A DNA stretch of 44,069 bases from Hyphomicrobiales bacterium (GTDB taxonomy: Bacteria > Pseudomonadota > Alphaproteobacteria > Rhizobiales > WTKA01): assembly GCA_011524605.1 (NCBI GenBank), contig WTKA01000100.1, forward strand, positions 23,223 to 67,291, read 5' to 3'. A program made the position numbers and the translations under genes. Positions 7,928 through 18,396 of this stretch are shown here, in pieces; positions within the stretch are counted from its first letter, which is position 1, and each line of letters begins with the position of its first letter. The notes below the pieces were generated by a model. The model saw only the letters and a program-made list of their open reading frames with translations, was not told the DNA's origin and did no database searches.

Positions 7928-9325
7928 ATGCCACTTTGGACCGCTCAAGAGATGGCTGAGGCCATGAACGCAGAGATGACAAATTGTCAAAATATTGAAA
8001 TTGACGATATTTCAATAGATAGCCGAACTTTAACAAAAGGCGCCGCTTATTTTGCCATACAAGGTGTTTCTCAAGATGGGCATTTATATGTTGATAATGC
8101 TTTTGAACATGGCGCACATATAGCAGTGATAGCAAAAGAAAAAATAGAAGAGTTTGCTGGCAAAAATCATCCGTTATTGATTGTGGATGATGTGCTTTTT
8201 GCCTTAGAACAGCTTGGTCGTGCTGCCAGAGAGCGGTGCAGTGGCAAAATCATTGCGATAACTGGCAGCGCAGGCAAAACAAGTACGAAAGAAATGATGC
8301 GCGCTGTTTATGCTAATATCGGTAAAACCCATGCCTCACTTGCCTCTTTAAATAATCATTGGGGAGTGCCGCTAACCCTTGCTCGTATGCCCCGCGATAC
8401 TGAATTTGGTATTTTTGAAATCGGAATGAACCATAAAAATGAAATTACGCCTCTTGTTGCTATGGTGCGCCCACATATTGCTTGCGTAACAACGGTTGGC
8501 GCAGCTCATGCAGGCCATTTTACTTCAGTTGAAGAAATTGCAGAAGCAAAGGCTGAGATTTTTTCAGGCCTTGAAGATGAAGGCATTGCTCTTTTACCGA
8601 TCGAGAATGATTATTACTCTATTTTACAGCAATATGCGGGGCAGGACGCGCATAAATGCCTTAGTTTCGGAGCGCAAAAAGGGGATATAACCTTTACTAA
8701 AGAAGAAATAGATGGGGGTAGGGCGCATCTAAGCTTTTCTTACAAACAAGCAAACTATCCGATTAACTTAAAAACAAGCGGTCAGCACATGTTTTCCAAT
8801 GCAGCTTGTGTTTTTGCATCGCTTGTTGCATCTGGAAATATCTCAGAAAAAGGGCTTAAAGGTTTTGGTAATTTTGACCCAGGGCAGGGGAGGGGGGCTT
8901 TAGATATTATAACCCTATCCCCAGAAGTTAAAATCACATTATTGGATGAAAGCTATAACGCAAACCCTATTTCAATGGCTGCAACACTCCTCTCCTTAAG
9001 CGAGATCAAAAAAGATGAGGAAGCAAGGCATGTTGCGATATTAGGGGATATGCTAGAGCTTGGAGAGCAGTCTCAATCCTACCATGAACAGCTTGCAGAA
9101 CAAATTTTAGATTTAAAAATCAACCCAGTTTTTCTTGTCGGCCCTGAAATGCAGGCATTATATGAAAAGCTTAAACCTCATATAGATGTGCATTGGACAC
9201 AATTATCTGGAGATATTATCCCGCATATTCTAAAAAAATTACATAATAATGATTGTGTTTTGGTCAAAGGCTCTCTTGGCATTCGAATGAAAACTGTTAT
9301 AGATGCTTTAAAAGAAAATCAATGA
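7928..9325 (+). CDS. murF: UDP-MurNAc-tripeptide D-Ala-D-Ala ligase MurF
   Basis: Cytoplasmic ligase that attaches the D-Ala-D-Ala dipeptide made by Ddl, completing the pentapeptide precursor. 465 residues, usual size. ATP loop TGSAGKTS is at 112-119, then NNHWGVPLTL, the GMNH motif and DESYNANP typical of MurF. AAGGAAG just upstream of the ATG is a good ribosome site. It lies between murE and mraY as in most bacteria. Confidence 0.96.
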   Translation: MPLWTAQEMAEAMNAEMTNCQNIEIDDISIDSRTLTKGAAYFAIQGVSQDGHLYVDNAFEHGAHIAVIAKEKIEEFAGKNHPLLIVDDVLFALEQLGRAARERCSGKIIAITGSAGKTSTKEMMRAVYANIGKTHASLASLNNHWGVPLTLARMPRDTEFGIFEIGMNHKNEITPLVAMVRPHIACVTTVGAAHAGHFTSVEEIAEAKAEIFSGLEDEGIALLPIENDYYSILQQYAGQDAHKCLSFGAQKGDITFTKEEIDGGRAHLSFSYKQANYPINLKTSGQHMFSNAACVFASLVASGNISEKGLKGFGNFDPGQGRGALDIITLSPEVKITLLDESYNANPISMAATLLSLSEIKKDEEARHVAILGDMLELGEQSQSYHEQLAEQILDLKINPVFLVGPEMQALYEKLKPHIDVHWTQLSGDIIPHILKKLHNNDCVLVKGSLGIRMKTVIDALKENQ

Positions 9326-9359
9326 TATCAAAAATACATAAATCTTAGGAACATAATCA

Positions 9360-10445
9360 ATGCTTTATCATTTGCACCAATTTGCAGATAGCTTTAGTTT
9401 TCTAAATCTATTTCAATATATAACATTCCGCACGGGCGGTGCAATTATGACATCTATGATTTTTGTATTCATATTTGGTCCAACAATTATTAAAAAACTG
9501 CGCGTTAAGCAGGGTAAGGGGCAACCTATTCGTGAAGATGGCCCTCAAAGCCATTTGCTAACGAAAAAAGGCACGCCCACTATGGGAGGATTGATGATTT
9601 TAGGGAGCTGGATTTTTGCCACGCTTTTATGGTCTGATCTTTCCAATCCCTTTGTTTGGAGTGTTTTAATTGTCACAATATTGTTTGGTGTCATTGGCTT
9701 TTTGGATGATTATGCCAAAGTATCAAAATCATCAACTGCGGGCGTCTCTGGTAGAGCGCGATTAGCGGGTGAGGTTGCAATTGCTTTCATTGCCGTTATT
9801 GCAATGTCCCGCGTAACAGACCCTGCTTTTGCAACAAGCCTGACTTTCCCCTTCTTAAAAGATGTTGTTTTTGACATGGGCTGGTTTTTCATTCCATTTG
9901 GCGCTATTGTTATTGTAGGGTCTGCAAATGCGGTCAATTTAACTGATGGTCTTGATGGCCTTGCGATTGTACCTGTCATGATTGCTGCTATGAGTTTTGG
10001 TTTCATTGCCTATCTGTCAGGCCGCGTTGATTTTTCAACCTATCTTCAGATCAATTATGTACCCGGGACAGGGGAACTTGCGGTTCTTTGTGGTGCTATG
10101 CTTGGGGCAGGCCTTGGGTTTTTATGGTATAATGCGCCACCTGCATCTATTTTTATGGGCGATACGGGTTCTTTAGCTCTTGGCGGCATGCTTGGTGCTA
10201 TTGCTGTTGCAACCAAGCATGAGATTGTTCTTGCCATCATTGGCGGATTATTTGTATTAGAGGCTGTTTCCGTTATTGTTCAGGTCATTTCGTTTAAAAC
10301 GACAGGCAAGCGCGTATTTAAAATGGCGCCTATTCACCATCATTTTGAACAGCTCGGATGGTCTGAATCTCAGGTTGTTGTGCGCTTTTGGATTATATCC
10401 GTTATTTTGGCGCTTATTGGCCTTGCAACATTAAAGCTGAGATAA
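9360..10445 (+). CDS. mraY: Phospho-MurNAc-pentapeptide transferase MraY
   Basis: Inner-membrane enzyme transferring phospho-MurNAc-pentapeptide to undecaprenyl phosphate to give lipid I. 361 residues with about ten membrane segments. Diagnostic motifs are KKGTPTMGG, the aspartates in [28 protein letters not shown] and the MAPIHHHFE cytoplasmic loop. TAGGAA precedes the ATG. murD starts one base after its stop codon. Confidence 0.97.
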   Translation: MLYHLHQFADSFSFLNLFQYITFRTGGAIMTSMIFVFIFGPTIIKKLRVKQGKGQPIREDGPQSHLLTKKGTPTMGGLMILGSWIFATLLWSDLSNPFVWSVLIVTILFGVIGFLDDYAKVSKSSTAGVSGRARLAGEVAIAFIAVIAMSRVTDPAFATSLTFPFLKDVVFDMGWFFIPFGAIVIVGSANAVNLTDGLDGLAIVPVMIAAMSFGFIAYLSGRVDFSTYLQINYVPGTGELAVLCGAMLGAGLGFLWYNAPPASIFMGDTGSLALGGMLGAIAVATKHEIVLAIIGGLFVLEAVSVIVQVISFKTTGKRVFKMAPIHHHFEQLGWSESQVVVRFWIISVILALIGLATLKLR

Positions 10446-10446
10446 A

Positions 10447-11835
10447 ATGCTCAAACTCACTGCGTTTAAAAATAAAAAGCTTGCCGTTATTGGCTTGGGA
10501 AAAAGCGGTATTGCGACTTGCTTATCTTTGAAAGCGGGTGGCGCTGAAGTTTATGCTTATGATGATAATGAGCAAAGTAGAGAAAAGGCGAGGCAATCAG
10601 GCGTTGAAATTGAAAAATTAGAGAGCCTAGACTTTGACATTTTTGATGGCCTCATCTTATCACCTGGCATTCCGCTTACTCATCCGACACCCCATTGGAG
10701 CGTTGAAAAGGCAAATGATGCGGGCGTGCCTATTTTAGGCGATGTTGATTTGTTTTTTCAACAAAAGCTACTATCAGCACCAAAAGCAAAAACAATTTGT
10801 GTTACTGGAACTAATGGAAAATCGACAACAACAACACTCATCACCCACATTTTAAATGAAGGTGGAAAAGAAGCACTCAGCGTAGGTAATATTGGAACGC
10901 CTATTCTAAGCCTTGAAACTATTGATGAAAATATCATTTATGTCATTGAATGCTCTTCTTATCAAATTGATCTAGCGCCTAATCTAGCTCCTGATATTGC
11001 TATCATGCAAAATATTACCGCCGACCATTTAGATCGCCACGGCAATATTGAAAACTATGCTGATGTAAAGACGAAATTGCTTGTTGCAGCGCTCAATAAT
11101 AAGGGTAAAGCGTTGATTAGTCTGGATGATGACTATTGCAAAAAAAGAGCCGAGCAATTAAATGCCACAGCTGATGATGGGCTTGTGACAATTTCCTTAG
11201 ATAAAGATGAAGCGGATCTCACGCTTTTAAAAGAAAAACTTATCAATAATAACGGCTTTATATTGGACAATATAACCTCATATGAAAAGCTTCAAGGTAA
11301 ACATAATTATCAAAATATTGCCTTTGCTTCCTATGCTTGCCATCTACTTGGCATAAAAAAAGACCAGCTAAATCAGTCGCTCCATAGTTTTGGCGGCCTA
11401 GCACATAGAATGGAAATTGTTGGTAAAGCTGACTCTATTCTGTTTGTAAATGATTCTAAAGCAACGAATACAGATGCAGCAGAAAAGTCTTTATCTACCT
11501 TCGAAAATATATTTTGGATCATAGGCGGGCAAGCAAAAATAGGGGGTATTGAAGTATTATCGCCCTTATTTTCCCGTGTGAAAAAAGCTTTTGTTATTGG
11601 AACTAGCCCTGAAGATTTTACACAAAGTTTAGAAGGTAAGCTAGATTTTGAAATTTGTATCCATCTTGAAAAGGCCGTAAATCAAGCCATTTCAGCTGCT
11701 AAGATCACAAATGCAAAGTCAGTGATTTTATTAGCGCCTGCCGCTGCATCATGGGATCAATATGAAAGCTTTGAGGCTAGGGGCGAGCATTTCAAGCAAA
11801 TTATAAAGCAGAATATAAAGTTTGATGTCCATTAA
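10447..11835 (+). CDS. murD: UDP-MurNAc-L-Ala D-Glu ligase MurD
   Basis: Cytoplasmic ligase adding D-glutamate, second step of stem-peptide assembly. 462 residues. N-terminal Rossmann motif VIGLGKSGIA, ATP loop TGTNGKST at 120-127, ECSSYQID and the ITADHLDRHG segment. The C-terminal domain holds VNDSKATNTDA and LLAPAAASWDQ, a MurD hallmark. The gene is spaced one base from mraY, so it is co-transcribed and probably translationally coupled. Confidence 0.96.
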   Translation: MLKLTAFKNKKLAVIGLGKSGIATCLSLKAGGAEVYAYDDNEQSREKARQSGVEIEKLESLDFDIFDGLILSPGIPLTHPTPHWSVEKANDAGVPILGDVDLFFQQKLLSAPKAKTICVTGTNGKSTTTTLITHILNEGGKEALSVGNIGTPILSLETIDENIIYVIECSSYQIDLAPNLAPDIAIMQNITADHLDRHGNIENYADVKTKLLVAALNNKGKALISLDDDYCKKRAEQLNATADDGLVTISLDKDEADLTLLKEKLINNNGFILDNITSYEKLQGKHNYQNIAFASYACHLLGIKKDQLNQSLHSFGGLAHRMEIVGKADSILFVNDSKATNTDAAEKSLSTFENIFWIIGGQAKIGGIEVLSPLFSRVKKAFVIGTSPEDFTQSLEGKLDFEICIHLEKAVNQAISAAKITNAKSVILLAPAAASWDQYESFEARGEHFKQIIKQNIKFDVH

Positions 11836-11919
11836 TTAAGGATATGAATAAAATTTTAATCATAAATGCGTATATCCTAATTATTATAGCTTTATTAAGC
11901 GATTATAGGACATGCAACG

Positions 11920-13053
11920 ATGCTTGAAAGAAATTCCTCTGGCGCTTTAGCCAAATGGTGGTGGACAACGGATCGTAATCTATTTGCAGCAATCTTAATA
12001 TTGCTAGCAACAGGGTTTATCATGTCCGTTGCAACATCCCCTGTGACTGTTGAAGGGGATGCGGATATTTATCATTTCGCAAAAAGGCAAGGCATTGCTT
12101 TAATCCCCACAATTTTAATTATCATAGGCATTTCCCTTTTCTCAATAAAACAGTTGCCAAGATTAGGTCTGGTTATATGGATTGGCGCGCTTATCCTTTG
12201 CTTCTTTGTTGGTTTCGCAGGTCAAGAATTAAATGGTGCGCGAAGATGGCTTCGTATTGCAGGCTTTTCTCTGCAGCCCTCAGAGTTTTTAAAGCCTGGC
12301 TTTGTAATTTTAACAGCTTGGTTTTTCTCGCAAATTATCGCAAAACCAAAAATGCCGTCACGAACAATATTAGGGATTATCCTAATCGCTTCTGTTGCCA
12401 GCTTGATGGTGCAACCTGATTTTGGCCAATCAATGCTAATTATTATGACATTTTTTGTCATTTTCTTTGTAACAGGTATGGCTAGAATTTTATATGCCGT
12501 CGGTTTTTTTGGATTCATTGCGTCCATTGTCTTTGCCGTAACTTTATTTCCCCATGTGGCACAGCGCTTTATCGGCTTTTTAGATCCGACAAGTCCAAGA
12601 AATTTCCAGGCGCAAAAATCTCTCAGCGCTTTTAAAAATGGCGGGTGGTTCGGCAAAGGGCCGGGGGAAGGTGCTGTAAAACAGCAATTACCAGATGCTT
12701 ATTCAGATTTTATTTTTGCCGTACTTGGTGAAGAATTTGGTATTTTAGCATGTTTAGCCCTTTTAGCAGTCATTATATTCATAGTATTTAGAGGGCTTGT
12801 CGCTGCTTTGAAAACAGATGATCTTTTTCAAAGGTTAGCCATTACAGGGCTGGTTACTATTTTTGGTTTTCAATCTTTAATCAATTTATCGGTTAGTTTA
12901 AGGCTCATCCCAACAACAGGCATGACGCTCCCCTTTGTTAGCTATGGATTGTCCTCACAATTAGCGATAGCCTTCACAGTTGGTCTAATCTTAGCTCTGA
13001 CAAGAAAAAGACCAAGGGTTGCAAGCATCAAACCGATTAGCGAACGGACATAG
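11920..13053 (+). CDS. ftsW: Septal peptidoglycan polymerase FtsW (SEDS family)
   Basis: Multi-pass inner-membrane glycosyltransferase that polymerises lipid II at the septum with its partner FtsI. 377 residues and about ten membrane segments. SEDS signatures are GARRWLRI, LQPSEFLKPGFV, QPDFGQSM and the C-terminal PTTGMTLPFVSYG. Position inside the dcw run favours FtsW over RodA. ATAGGA lies 9 bases before the ATG. The 84-base gap after murD holds a 7-bp inverted repeat (11839-11845 with 11872-11878). The partner gene ftsI is not in this window. Confidence 0.93.
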   Translation: MLERNSSGALAKWWWTTDRNLFAAILILLATGFIMSVATSPVTVEGDADIYHFAKRQGIALIPTILIIIGISLFSIKQLPRLGLVIWIGALILCFFVGFAGQELNGARRWLRIAGFSLQPSEFLKPGFVILTAWFFSQIIAKPKMPSRTILGIILIASVASLMVQPDFGQSMLIIMTFFVIFFVTGMARILYAVGFFGFIASIVFAVTLFPHVAQRFIGFLDPTSPRNFQAQKSLSAFKNGGWFGKGPGEGAVKQQLPDAYSDFIFAVLGEEFGILACLALLAVIIFIVFRGLVAALKTDDLFQRLAITGLVTIFGFQSLINLSVSLRLIPTTGMTLPFVSYGLSSQLAIAFTVGLILALTRKRPRVASIKPISERT

Positions 13054-13059
13054 AAAATA

Positions 13060-14166
13060 ATGACAAATAATAATTATGATAAAATTGTTGCATTATGTGC
13101 AGGGGGGACTGGCGGGCATTTATTTCCAGCGCTTGCATTAGCTAAAATATTGCAAGAAAGAGGCTATAGAACCGTGTTAATTTCAGATAGCCGTGCTTCT
13201 AGTTTGGTTGACACGTCTGATAACATTGAATTATTTGTTGTAAACAGCGCAACTCCTTATCAATCTGGCATCAAAGCAAAAATATTCTCAGTTTTCGCCC
13301 TTATTAAAGGCGTCTTTCAAGCGCGAAAGCTTTTAAAGAAGCTTAAGCCAAAATCTGTCATTGGCTTTGGAGGATATCCCACTGTCCCACCACTGCTTGC
13401 AGCGAAAAGTCTTTCTGTGCCAATTCTTATTCACGATCAAAATGCTGTTATGGGCAGGGCAAACAGGCTACTATCCAATTTCGCAGCATCGATTGCGACA
13501 AGCTATGATGCTGTGAAAGCCATTCATCAAAAACATTTCTATAAATGCGTGAAAACTGGCAATCCCTTACGAGAAAATGTTATTAAAGCAGCAGATATTA
13601 AGTTTCCTACTCTGGAAGACAATAACCCTATAAACATTTTAATATTTGGTGGTAGTCAAGGCGCGCGTGTTTTAAGTGATGTTACGCCCCAAGTTATTTG
13701 TGATCTACCAAGCTATCTAAAAAAACATGTGAAAATTATTCAGCAAGCAAGACCTGAAGATTTGGATCGGGTGAAAGATTATTATGCGCGCAATGAAATT
13801 GAGGCAGAAATTGATATATTTTTCAAAGATTTGCCAGAAAAAATTGCGCAATCTCACCTGATTATCAGCCGATCTGGTGCGATGACAGTTGCAGAAATTT
13901 GCGCGATTGGACGCCCTTCTATCCTTGTGCCTTTACCTAGCTCCTTGGATGGGGATCAATCTGAAAATGCAATTGCCTTGAAAAAGACGGGGGGCGCGTG
14001 GATTATCCGTCAAAATGATTTCACAAAAGAAAAGGTGTCAGGCTTGCTGATTAGGCTTTTGACTGATAGAGAATTGCTAGTGAATGCAAGTAGTAAGGCA
14101 AAATCTTTCGCTATCTTAAATGCAACTGAAAAGCTTGCAGATTTAGTGGAAGAGCATAGCCAATAA
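13060..14166 (+). CDS. murG: Lipid II synthase MurG
   Basis: Peripheral membrane GT28 glycosyltransferase adding GlcNAc to lipid I to make lipid II. 368 residues. The N-terminal glycine loop GGTGGHLFPALA, GFGGYPTVPPL, HDQNAVMGRANR and the C-terminal GGSQGARVLS and SRSGAMTVAEI motifs are all present. It starts 6 bases after ftsW, matching the common ftsW-murG-murC order. Confidence 0.96.
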   Translation: MTNNNYDKIVALCAGGTGGHLFPALALAKILQERGYRTVLISDSRASSLVDTSDNIELFVVNSATPYQSGIKAKIFSVFALIKGVFQARKLLKKLKPKSVIGFGGYPTVPPLLAAKSLSVPILIHDQNAVMGRANRLLSNFAASIATSYDAVKAIHQKHFYKCVKTGNPLRENVIKAADIKFPTLEDNNPINILIFGGSQGARVLSDVTPQVICDLPSYLKKHVKIIQQARPEDLDRVKDYYARNEIEAEIDIFFKDLPEKIAQSHLIISRSGAMTVAEICAIGRPSILVPLPSSLDGDQSENAIALKKTGGAWIIRQNDFTKEKVSGLLIRLLTDRELLVNASSKAKSFAILNATEKLADLVEEHSQ

Positions 14167-14187
14167 TTAATTTAAGGAATTTTTTGA

Positions 14188-15594
14188 ATGCGTAAACCTT
14201 CTGATCTTGGTCCAATTCATTTTGTTGGTATTGGCGGCATTGGTATGAGCGGTATAGCAGAAGTTATGGTCAATCTTGGCTATCAAGTTCAGGGCAGTGA
14301 TATGTCTGAAAGTGCGAATGTGCTTCGACTGCGTGAAAAAAATGTAGAAATTCACATTGGTCATAAGGGTGAAAATCTTAAAGACAGCACTGTAATTGTG
14401 GTATCTTCTGCGATTAAGGCAGATAACCCAGAGATGGTTGAGGCGCGCGCACGCTCTATTCCCGTTGTTCGCCGTGCAGAAATGCTTGCAGAGCTCATGC
14501 GATTTAAATCCTGTGTTGCAGTGGGTGGTACGCATGGTAAAACCACAACAACATCTTTAATAGCTACCTTGCTTGATAGTGGTAAGCTTGATCCTACAGT
14601 CATTAATGGCGGCATTATTAATGCTTATGGCACAAATGCTCGCATGGGTACAGGGGAGTGGATGGTTGTTGAAGCAGATGAGTCAGATGGTACATTTATA
14701 AAATTGCCAGCTGAAATTGCAATTGTGACCAATATAGATCCAGAACATCTTGACCATTATGGTAGCTTTGATGCTTTACGTGAAGCCTTTAGAAGCTTTA
14801 TGCAAAATGTGCCTTTCTATGGTTTTTCTGTGGCCTGTACAGATAGCCCTGAAGTCCAAGCTCTTATGAGCGGCATTACAGATAGACGCATCATCACGTA
14901 TGGAGAAAATAGGCAAGCAGATGTGCGTATGGTCGATTATGAGCCTATTATGGGTGGATCGAGATTTGATGTACTATTACGTGATCGGATTACTGGACAA
15001 GAGATAGCCGTAACAGACGTTATTCTTCCTATGCCAGGGCGGCATAATGCTCTCAATGCTGTCGCTGCAATTACAGTAGCGACAAGACTAGGGCTTGATG
15101 CAGAATCCATTCGCCAAGGACTTGCAAAATTTGGCGGTGTTAAACGTCGTTTCACCTATACAGGCCAATGGAATGACATTTCAATTTATGATGATTACGG
15201 TCACCATCCTGTGGAAATTTCAGCGGTGCTAAATGCAGCAAGAGATAGCGCTAAAGGTAAAGTGATTGCCATTGTTCAACCACACCGCTATTCAAGATTA
15301 AAAGATTTATTTGAAGATTTCAGCACTTGTTTTAATGATGCGGATATTGTTGCCATAATGCCTGTTTACGCTGCAGGGGAACAAGCGCTGGAAGGCTATA
15401 ACCATGAAACGCTTGTTGATGGAATTCGTGCTGCGGGCCACAGGGATGTGCAGTTTTTAAATGCTGAAACCGAATTGGTTGACTTTGTAAAAACAAAAGC
15501 GGCACCTAATGATATTGTTATTTGCCTTGGTGCAGGGACTATTACCCATTGGGCAAATAGCTTGCCAGAAGATTTGGGTGGTGAGAAAGCATAA
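14188..15594 (+). CDS. murC: UDP-MurNAc L-Ala ligase MurC
   Basis: Adds L-Ala to UDP-MurNAc, first ligation of the stem peptide. 468 residues. [14 protein letters not shown] at the N-terminus, ATP loop [10 protein letters not shown] at 113-122, [21 protein letters not shown] and [11 protein letters not shown] are MurC-specific. A TAAGGAA ribosome site is upstream. Its TAA abuts the ATG of murB with no gap. Confidence 0.97.
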   Translation: MRKPSDLGPIHFVGIGGIGMSGIAEVMVNLGYQVQGSDMSESANVLRLREKNVEIHIGHKGENLKDSTVIVVSSAIKADNPEMVEARARSIPVVRRAEMLAELMRFKSCVAVGGTHGKTTTTSLIATLLDSGKLDPTVINGGIINAYGTNARMGTGEWMVVEADESDGTFIKLPAEIAIVTNIDPEHLDHYGSFDALREAFRSFMQNVPFYGFSVACTDSPEVQALMSGITDRRIITYGENRQADVRMVDYEPIMGGSRFDVLLRDRITGQEIAVTDVILPMPGRHNALNAVAAITVATRLGLDAESIRQGLAKFGGVKRRFTYTGQWNDISIYDDYGHHPVEISAVLNAARDSAKGKVIAIVQPHRYSRLKDLFEDFSTCFNDADIVAIMPVYAAGEQALEGYNHETLVDGIRAAGHRDVQFLNAETELVDFVKTKAAPNDIVICLGAGTITHWANSLPEDLGGEKA

Positions 15595-16557
15595 ATGTTT
15601 GACGATATTAGCCATGATTTAACACAAAAAATGCCTGAATTGCGGGGAAGATTATTATCTAATGCGCCGCTGGCACCTTATTCATGGCTGAGGGTAGGGG
15701 GGAGTGCTCAAGCTTTATTCACCCCTAAAGATGAAGAAGATTTAGGCTATTTTTTAGAAAATTGCCCTTCCGACATTAATATTACAACAATGGGTGTAGG
15801 CTCAAATTTAATCATAAGAGATGGTGGCATTGAAGGCGTTGTCATTCGTTTAGGCCCTGCTTTTGGTCAAATTGAAATTTTAGATGATTATTGCGTTAGG
15901 GCAGGGGCAGCAACATTAGATAAGCGTGTGGCTGTAACAGCTGGAAAATCATCAATTGACGGATTTGCTTTTCTTTCAGGGGTGCCGGGCGCTATCGGTG
16001 GTGCATTGCGGATGAATGCAGGTGCGCATGGCGGCGAGGTCAAAGATATTTTACACAGTGCCATTGCTTATGACCGACAAGGCAAGCGGCATATGCTCAA
16101 TAATGAAGATTTTAATTTTTCCTATCGTCATACGGCCTTGCCTGGTGATTATATTTTTACCAGTGCAATTTTTCAAGGCTATAAAGGTGATAGCCAAGAG
16201 ATCCAAAATCATATTGATGAGATTGAGCGCATTCGTATTGAAACACAGCCTATTAAAAGCCGAACAGCTGGGAGCACCTTTAAAAATCCTAAGCCCCATA
16301 GCAGTTGGAAGCTAATCGATGAAGCTGGCGGTCGTGGTTTAAATATAGGTGATGCGCAAATGTCTGAAATGCATTGCAATTTTTTACTCAATAACGGAGA
16401 TGCTAGTGCCTTTGAGCTAGAAAGCTTAGGTGAACTTATCCGAAAGCGTGTTTTTGAAAATTCAGGTATTTTACTCGAATGGGAAGTTAAACGTATTGGT
16501 AATTTTGCCCCTGATAAATCTGTAAAAACTTTTGCGCCAACAACAGCAGCCTCATAA
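15595..16557 (+). CDS. murB: UDP-N-acetylenolpyruvoylglucosamine reductase MurB
   Basis: FAD- and NADPH-dependent reductase forming UDP-MurNAc. 320 residues. The FAD domain shows GVGSNLIIRDGG and FLSGVPGAIGGALRMNAGAHGGE-type motifs; the substrate part has FSYRHTALP, the AGSTFKNP catalytic-serine loop and LIDEAGGRG. Start and stop butt against murC upstream, and 14 bases separate it from ddl. The catalytic Glu usually found near the C-terminus likely lies in the LEWEVKRIG block. Confidence 0.95.
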   Translation: MFDDISHDLTQKMPELRGRLLSNAPLAPYSWLRVGGSAQALFTPKDEEDLGYFLENCPSDINITTMGVGSNLIIRDGGIEGVVIRLGPAFGQIEILDDYCVRAGAATLDKRVAVTAGKSSIDGFAFLSGVPGAIGGALRMNAGAHGGEVKDILHSAIAYDRQGKRHMLNNEDFNFSYRHTALPGDYIFTSAIFQGYKGDSQEIQNHIDEIERIRIETQPIKSRTAGSTFKNPKPHSSWKLIDEAGGRGLNIGDAQMSEMHCNFLLNNGDASAFELESLGELIRKRVFENSGILLEWEVKRIGNFAPDKSVKTFAPTTAAS

Positions 16558-16571
16558 AAAAGAGAAAAACC

Positions 16572-17501
16572 ATGACTTTTAACCCAAAACATATTGCAGT
16601 ATTAATGGGCGGCTGGGCATCGGAGCGCCCTGTTTCATTAAAATCAGGGGAAGCCTGTGCGAATGCATTAAGAGAACTTGGGTATAAAGTCACTGAAATT
16701 GATGTAACCCCTGATATTTCAGAGCAGCTAATGGCAATAAAGCCAGATGCTATATTTAACGCGCTACACGGTCAATTTGGTGAAGATGGGTGTGTTCAAG
16801 GCATTTTAGAAATTTTAAAAATTCCCTATACCCATTCAGGCGTATTAGCTTCATCGTTGGCTATGGATAAGGCAAAAGCAAAAATTATGCTTGAGGCAGC
16901 GGGGGTTCCGGTAGCAAAAGGCATGGTTAGAACTGCAAAGCAAGTACGTGAAGGCGATGTCCTTCCCAAGCCTTATGTCGCAAAACCAGTAAATGATGGA
17001 TCTTCTTTTGGTGTTGTCATCGTGCCTGAAGAGGCTGAAAATGAACAGGATCTACTCGAATCGGCGCTTTGGGAAGATAACGATTTAATATTGGTTGAAG
17101 AATATATTGCAGGGCTTGAGCTCACATGTGGTGTTATGGGCAATGAAGTCTTAGATGTGATTGACATTGTGCATGACGAAGGTTTTTATGATTATACCGC
17201 AAAATATGCTGTTGGTGGCTCAAAACACATATTACCTGCAAATATTTTACCAGAAATTTACCAAAATATACAAAGATTAACGCTTATGGCTCACAATGCA
17301 TTAGGATGCAGAGGAGTTTCCAGAGCTGATTTTAGATTAGATCTTACGGATTCATCCAACCCAAACCTTGTGTGTTTAGAGGTCAATACACAGCCAGGAA
17401 TGACGCAAACATCCCTTATTCCAGATCTGGCAAGGCATAAGGGCATGAGCTTTAATGAGTTAATTAAGTGGATTATATCAGACGCTTCTTTAAAACGATA
17501 A
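16572..17501 (+). CDS. ddl: D-alanine-D-alanine ligase
   Basis: ATP-grasp enzyme making the D-Ala-D-Ala dipeptide consumed by MurF. 309 residues. It has LMGGWASERPVSLKSG, ALHGQFGEDG, the ATP-grasp PYVAKPVNDGSSFGV and EEYIAGLELT, and the metal-binding EVNTQPGMT. The omega-loop motif DYTAKY keeps the Tyr associated with D-Ala-D-Ala rather than D-Ala-D-lactate products. The substrate may come from Alr encoded at 34585-35721. Its 3' end overlaps ftsQ by 34 bases. Confidence 0.96.
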   Translation: MTFNPKHIAVLMGGWASERPVSLKSGEACANALRELGYKVTEIDVTPDISEQLMAIKPDAIFNALHGQFGEDGCVQGILEILKIPYTHSGVLASSLAMDKAKAKIMLEAAGVPVAKGMVRTAKQVREGDVLPKPYVAKPVNDGSSFGVVIVPEEAENEQDLLESALWEDNDLILVEEYIAGLELTCGVMGNEVLDVIDIVHDEGFYDYTAKYAVGGSKHILPANILPEIYQNIQRLTLMAHNALGCRGVSRADFRLDLTDSSNPNLVCLEVNTQPGMTQTSLIPDLARHKGMSFNELIKWIISDASLKR

Positions 17502-18385
17502 AAATCACATATATCAGGCTTTCAAAAGGCTCTGAACATGCATCTATTTATAATCGGCTGAATACTAAACAAGGTAAAACATCTCTCATAAATCCATTAA
17601 GCACTTATATTAAAAGGATTTTTGCTTGGCAATATCTAGGAATTGCTTTGTTGTTTTATACCTTTAGCGGTTTCATTTCATTGCATAACCACTTTGATTA
17701 TGCCAAACCAACTGTGGCTTTCGTGACCAGCCATCTTGGTTTTAAGCTTAAGCATGTTGAAGTTGAGGGGAAATTCCGCCTCACAGATAATGAGATTATA
17801 GAAGCACTTGGCATTAAAGAAGCGCCTTCCTTATTATTCTTTGATGTACAAGAAGCAAGGCAAACTTTAGAGAAAATTAAAACAGTTAAATCGGCGAGTG
17901 TGTCAAGGCATTTTCCTAATATTTTGAGAATCAATCTACAAGAAAGAGAGCCATATGCCATTTGGCAGGATAAGCATCAGTTGAAAACAGTCGATCTTGA
18001 TGGGATTGAACTTGGGAGTTGGCACGGTAACAATGTTGAAAATCTGCCCCTAGTCGTTGGAGATAATGCTAATATTCATGCTAAAGAAATCATTAGTGTT
18101 ATTGAAAATTTCAAAGAAATTAATGCGCGTGTGAAATCTTATGTGCGCGTTTCAGATCGCCGTTGGAATGTGAATTTAGATGCAGGTTTGAAAGTCATGT
18201 TGCCTGAAGAAAATGTTATCAAAACAATTGCCCTGTTAAATAGACTGCATAATGAGCATCAAATTTTAGATAGAGATCTGCAATATATTGATATGCGATT
18301 ACCAAATAAGCTTGTTCTTAATCCAAATAATACATTAGAAAGCCAAGTGATAGACCCTACCTTTTTTGCCTCCTCAAGTGAATAG
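17468..18385 (+). CDS. ftsQ: Cell-division protein FtsQ
   Basis: Bitopic divisome protein of the FtsQ/DivIB family, 305 residues. It has a basic cytoplasmic tail, one membrane segment around residues 54-74, then a periplasmic POTRA domain (LKHVEVEGKFRLTDNEI onward) and the FtsQ beta domain containing LREREPYAIWQ-like sequence and DLDG. The start is GTG 17468, overlapping ddl by 34 bases. I see no ATG that would keep the membrane segment, so the overlap is probably real. It sits between ddl and ftsA as usual. Confidence 0.92.
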   Translation: MDYIRRFFKTIKITYIRLSKGSEHASIYNRLNTKQGKTSLINPLSTYIKRIFAWQYLGIALLFYTFSGFISLHNHFDYAKPTVAFVTSHLGFKLKHVEVEGKFRLTDNEIIEALGIKEAPSLLFFDVQEARQTLEKIKTVKSASVSRHFPNILRINLQEREPYAIWQDKHQLKTVDLDGIELGSWHGNNVENLPLVVGDNANIHAKEIISVIENFKEINARVKSYVRVSDRRWNVNLDAGLKVMLPEENVIKTIALLNRLHNEHQILDRDLQYIDMRLPNKLVLNPNNTLESQVIDPTFFASSSE

Positions 18386-18396
18386 AAAATTTAATT

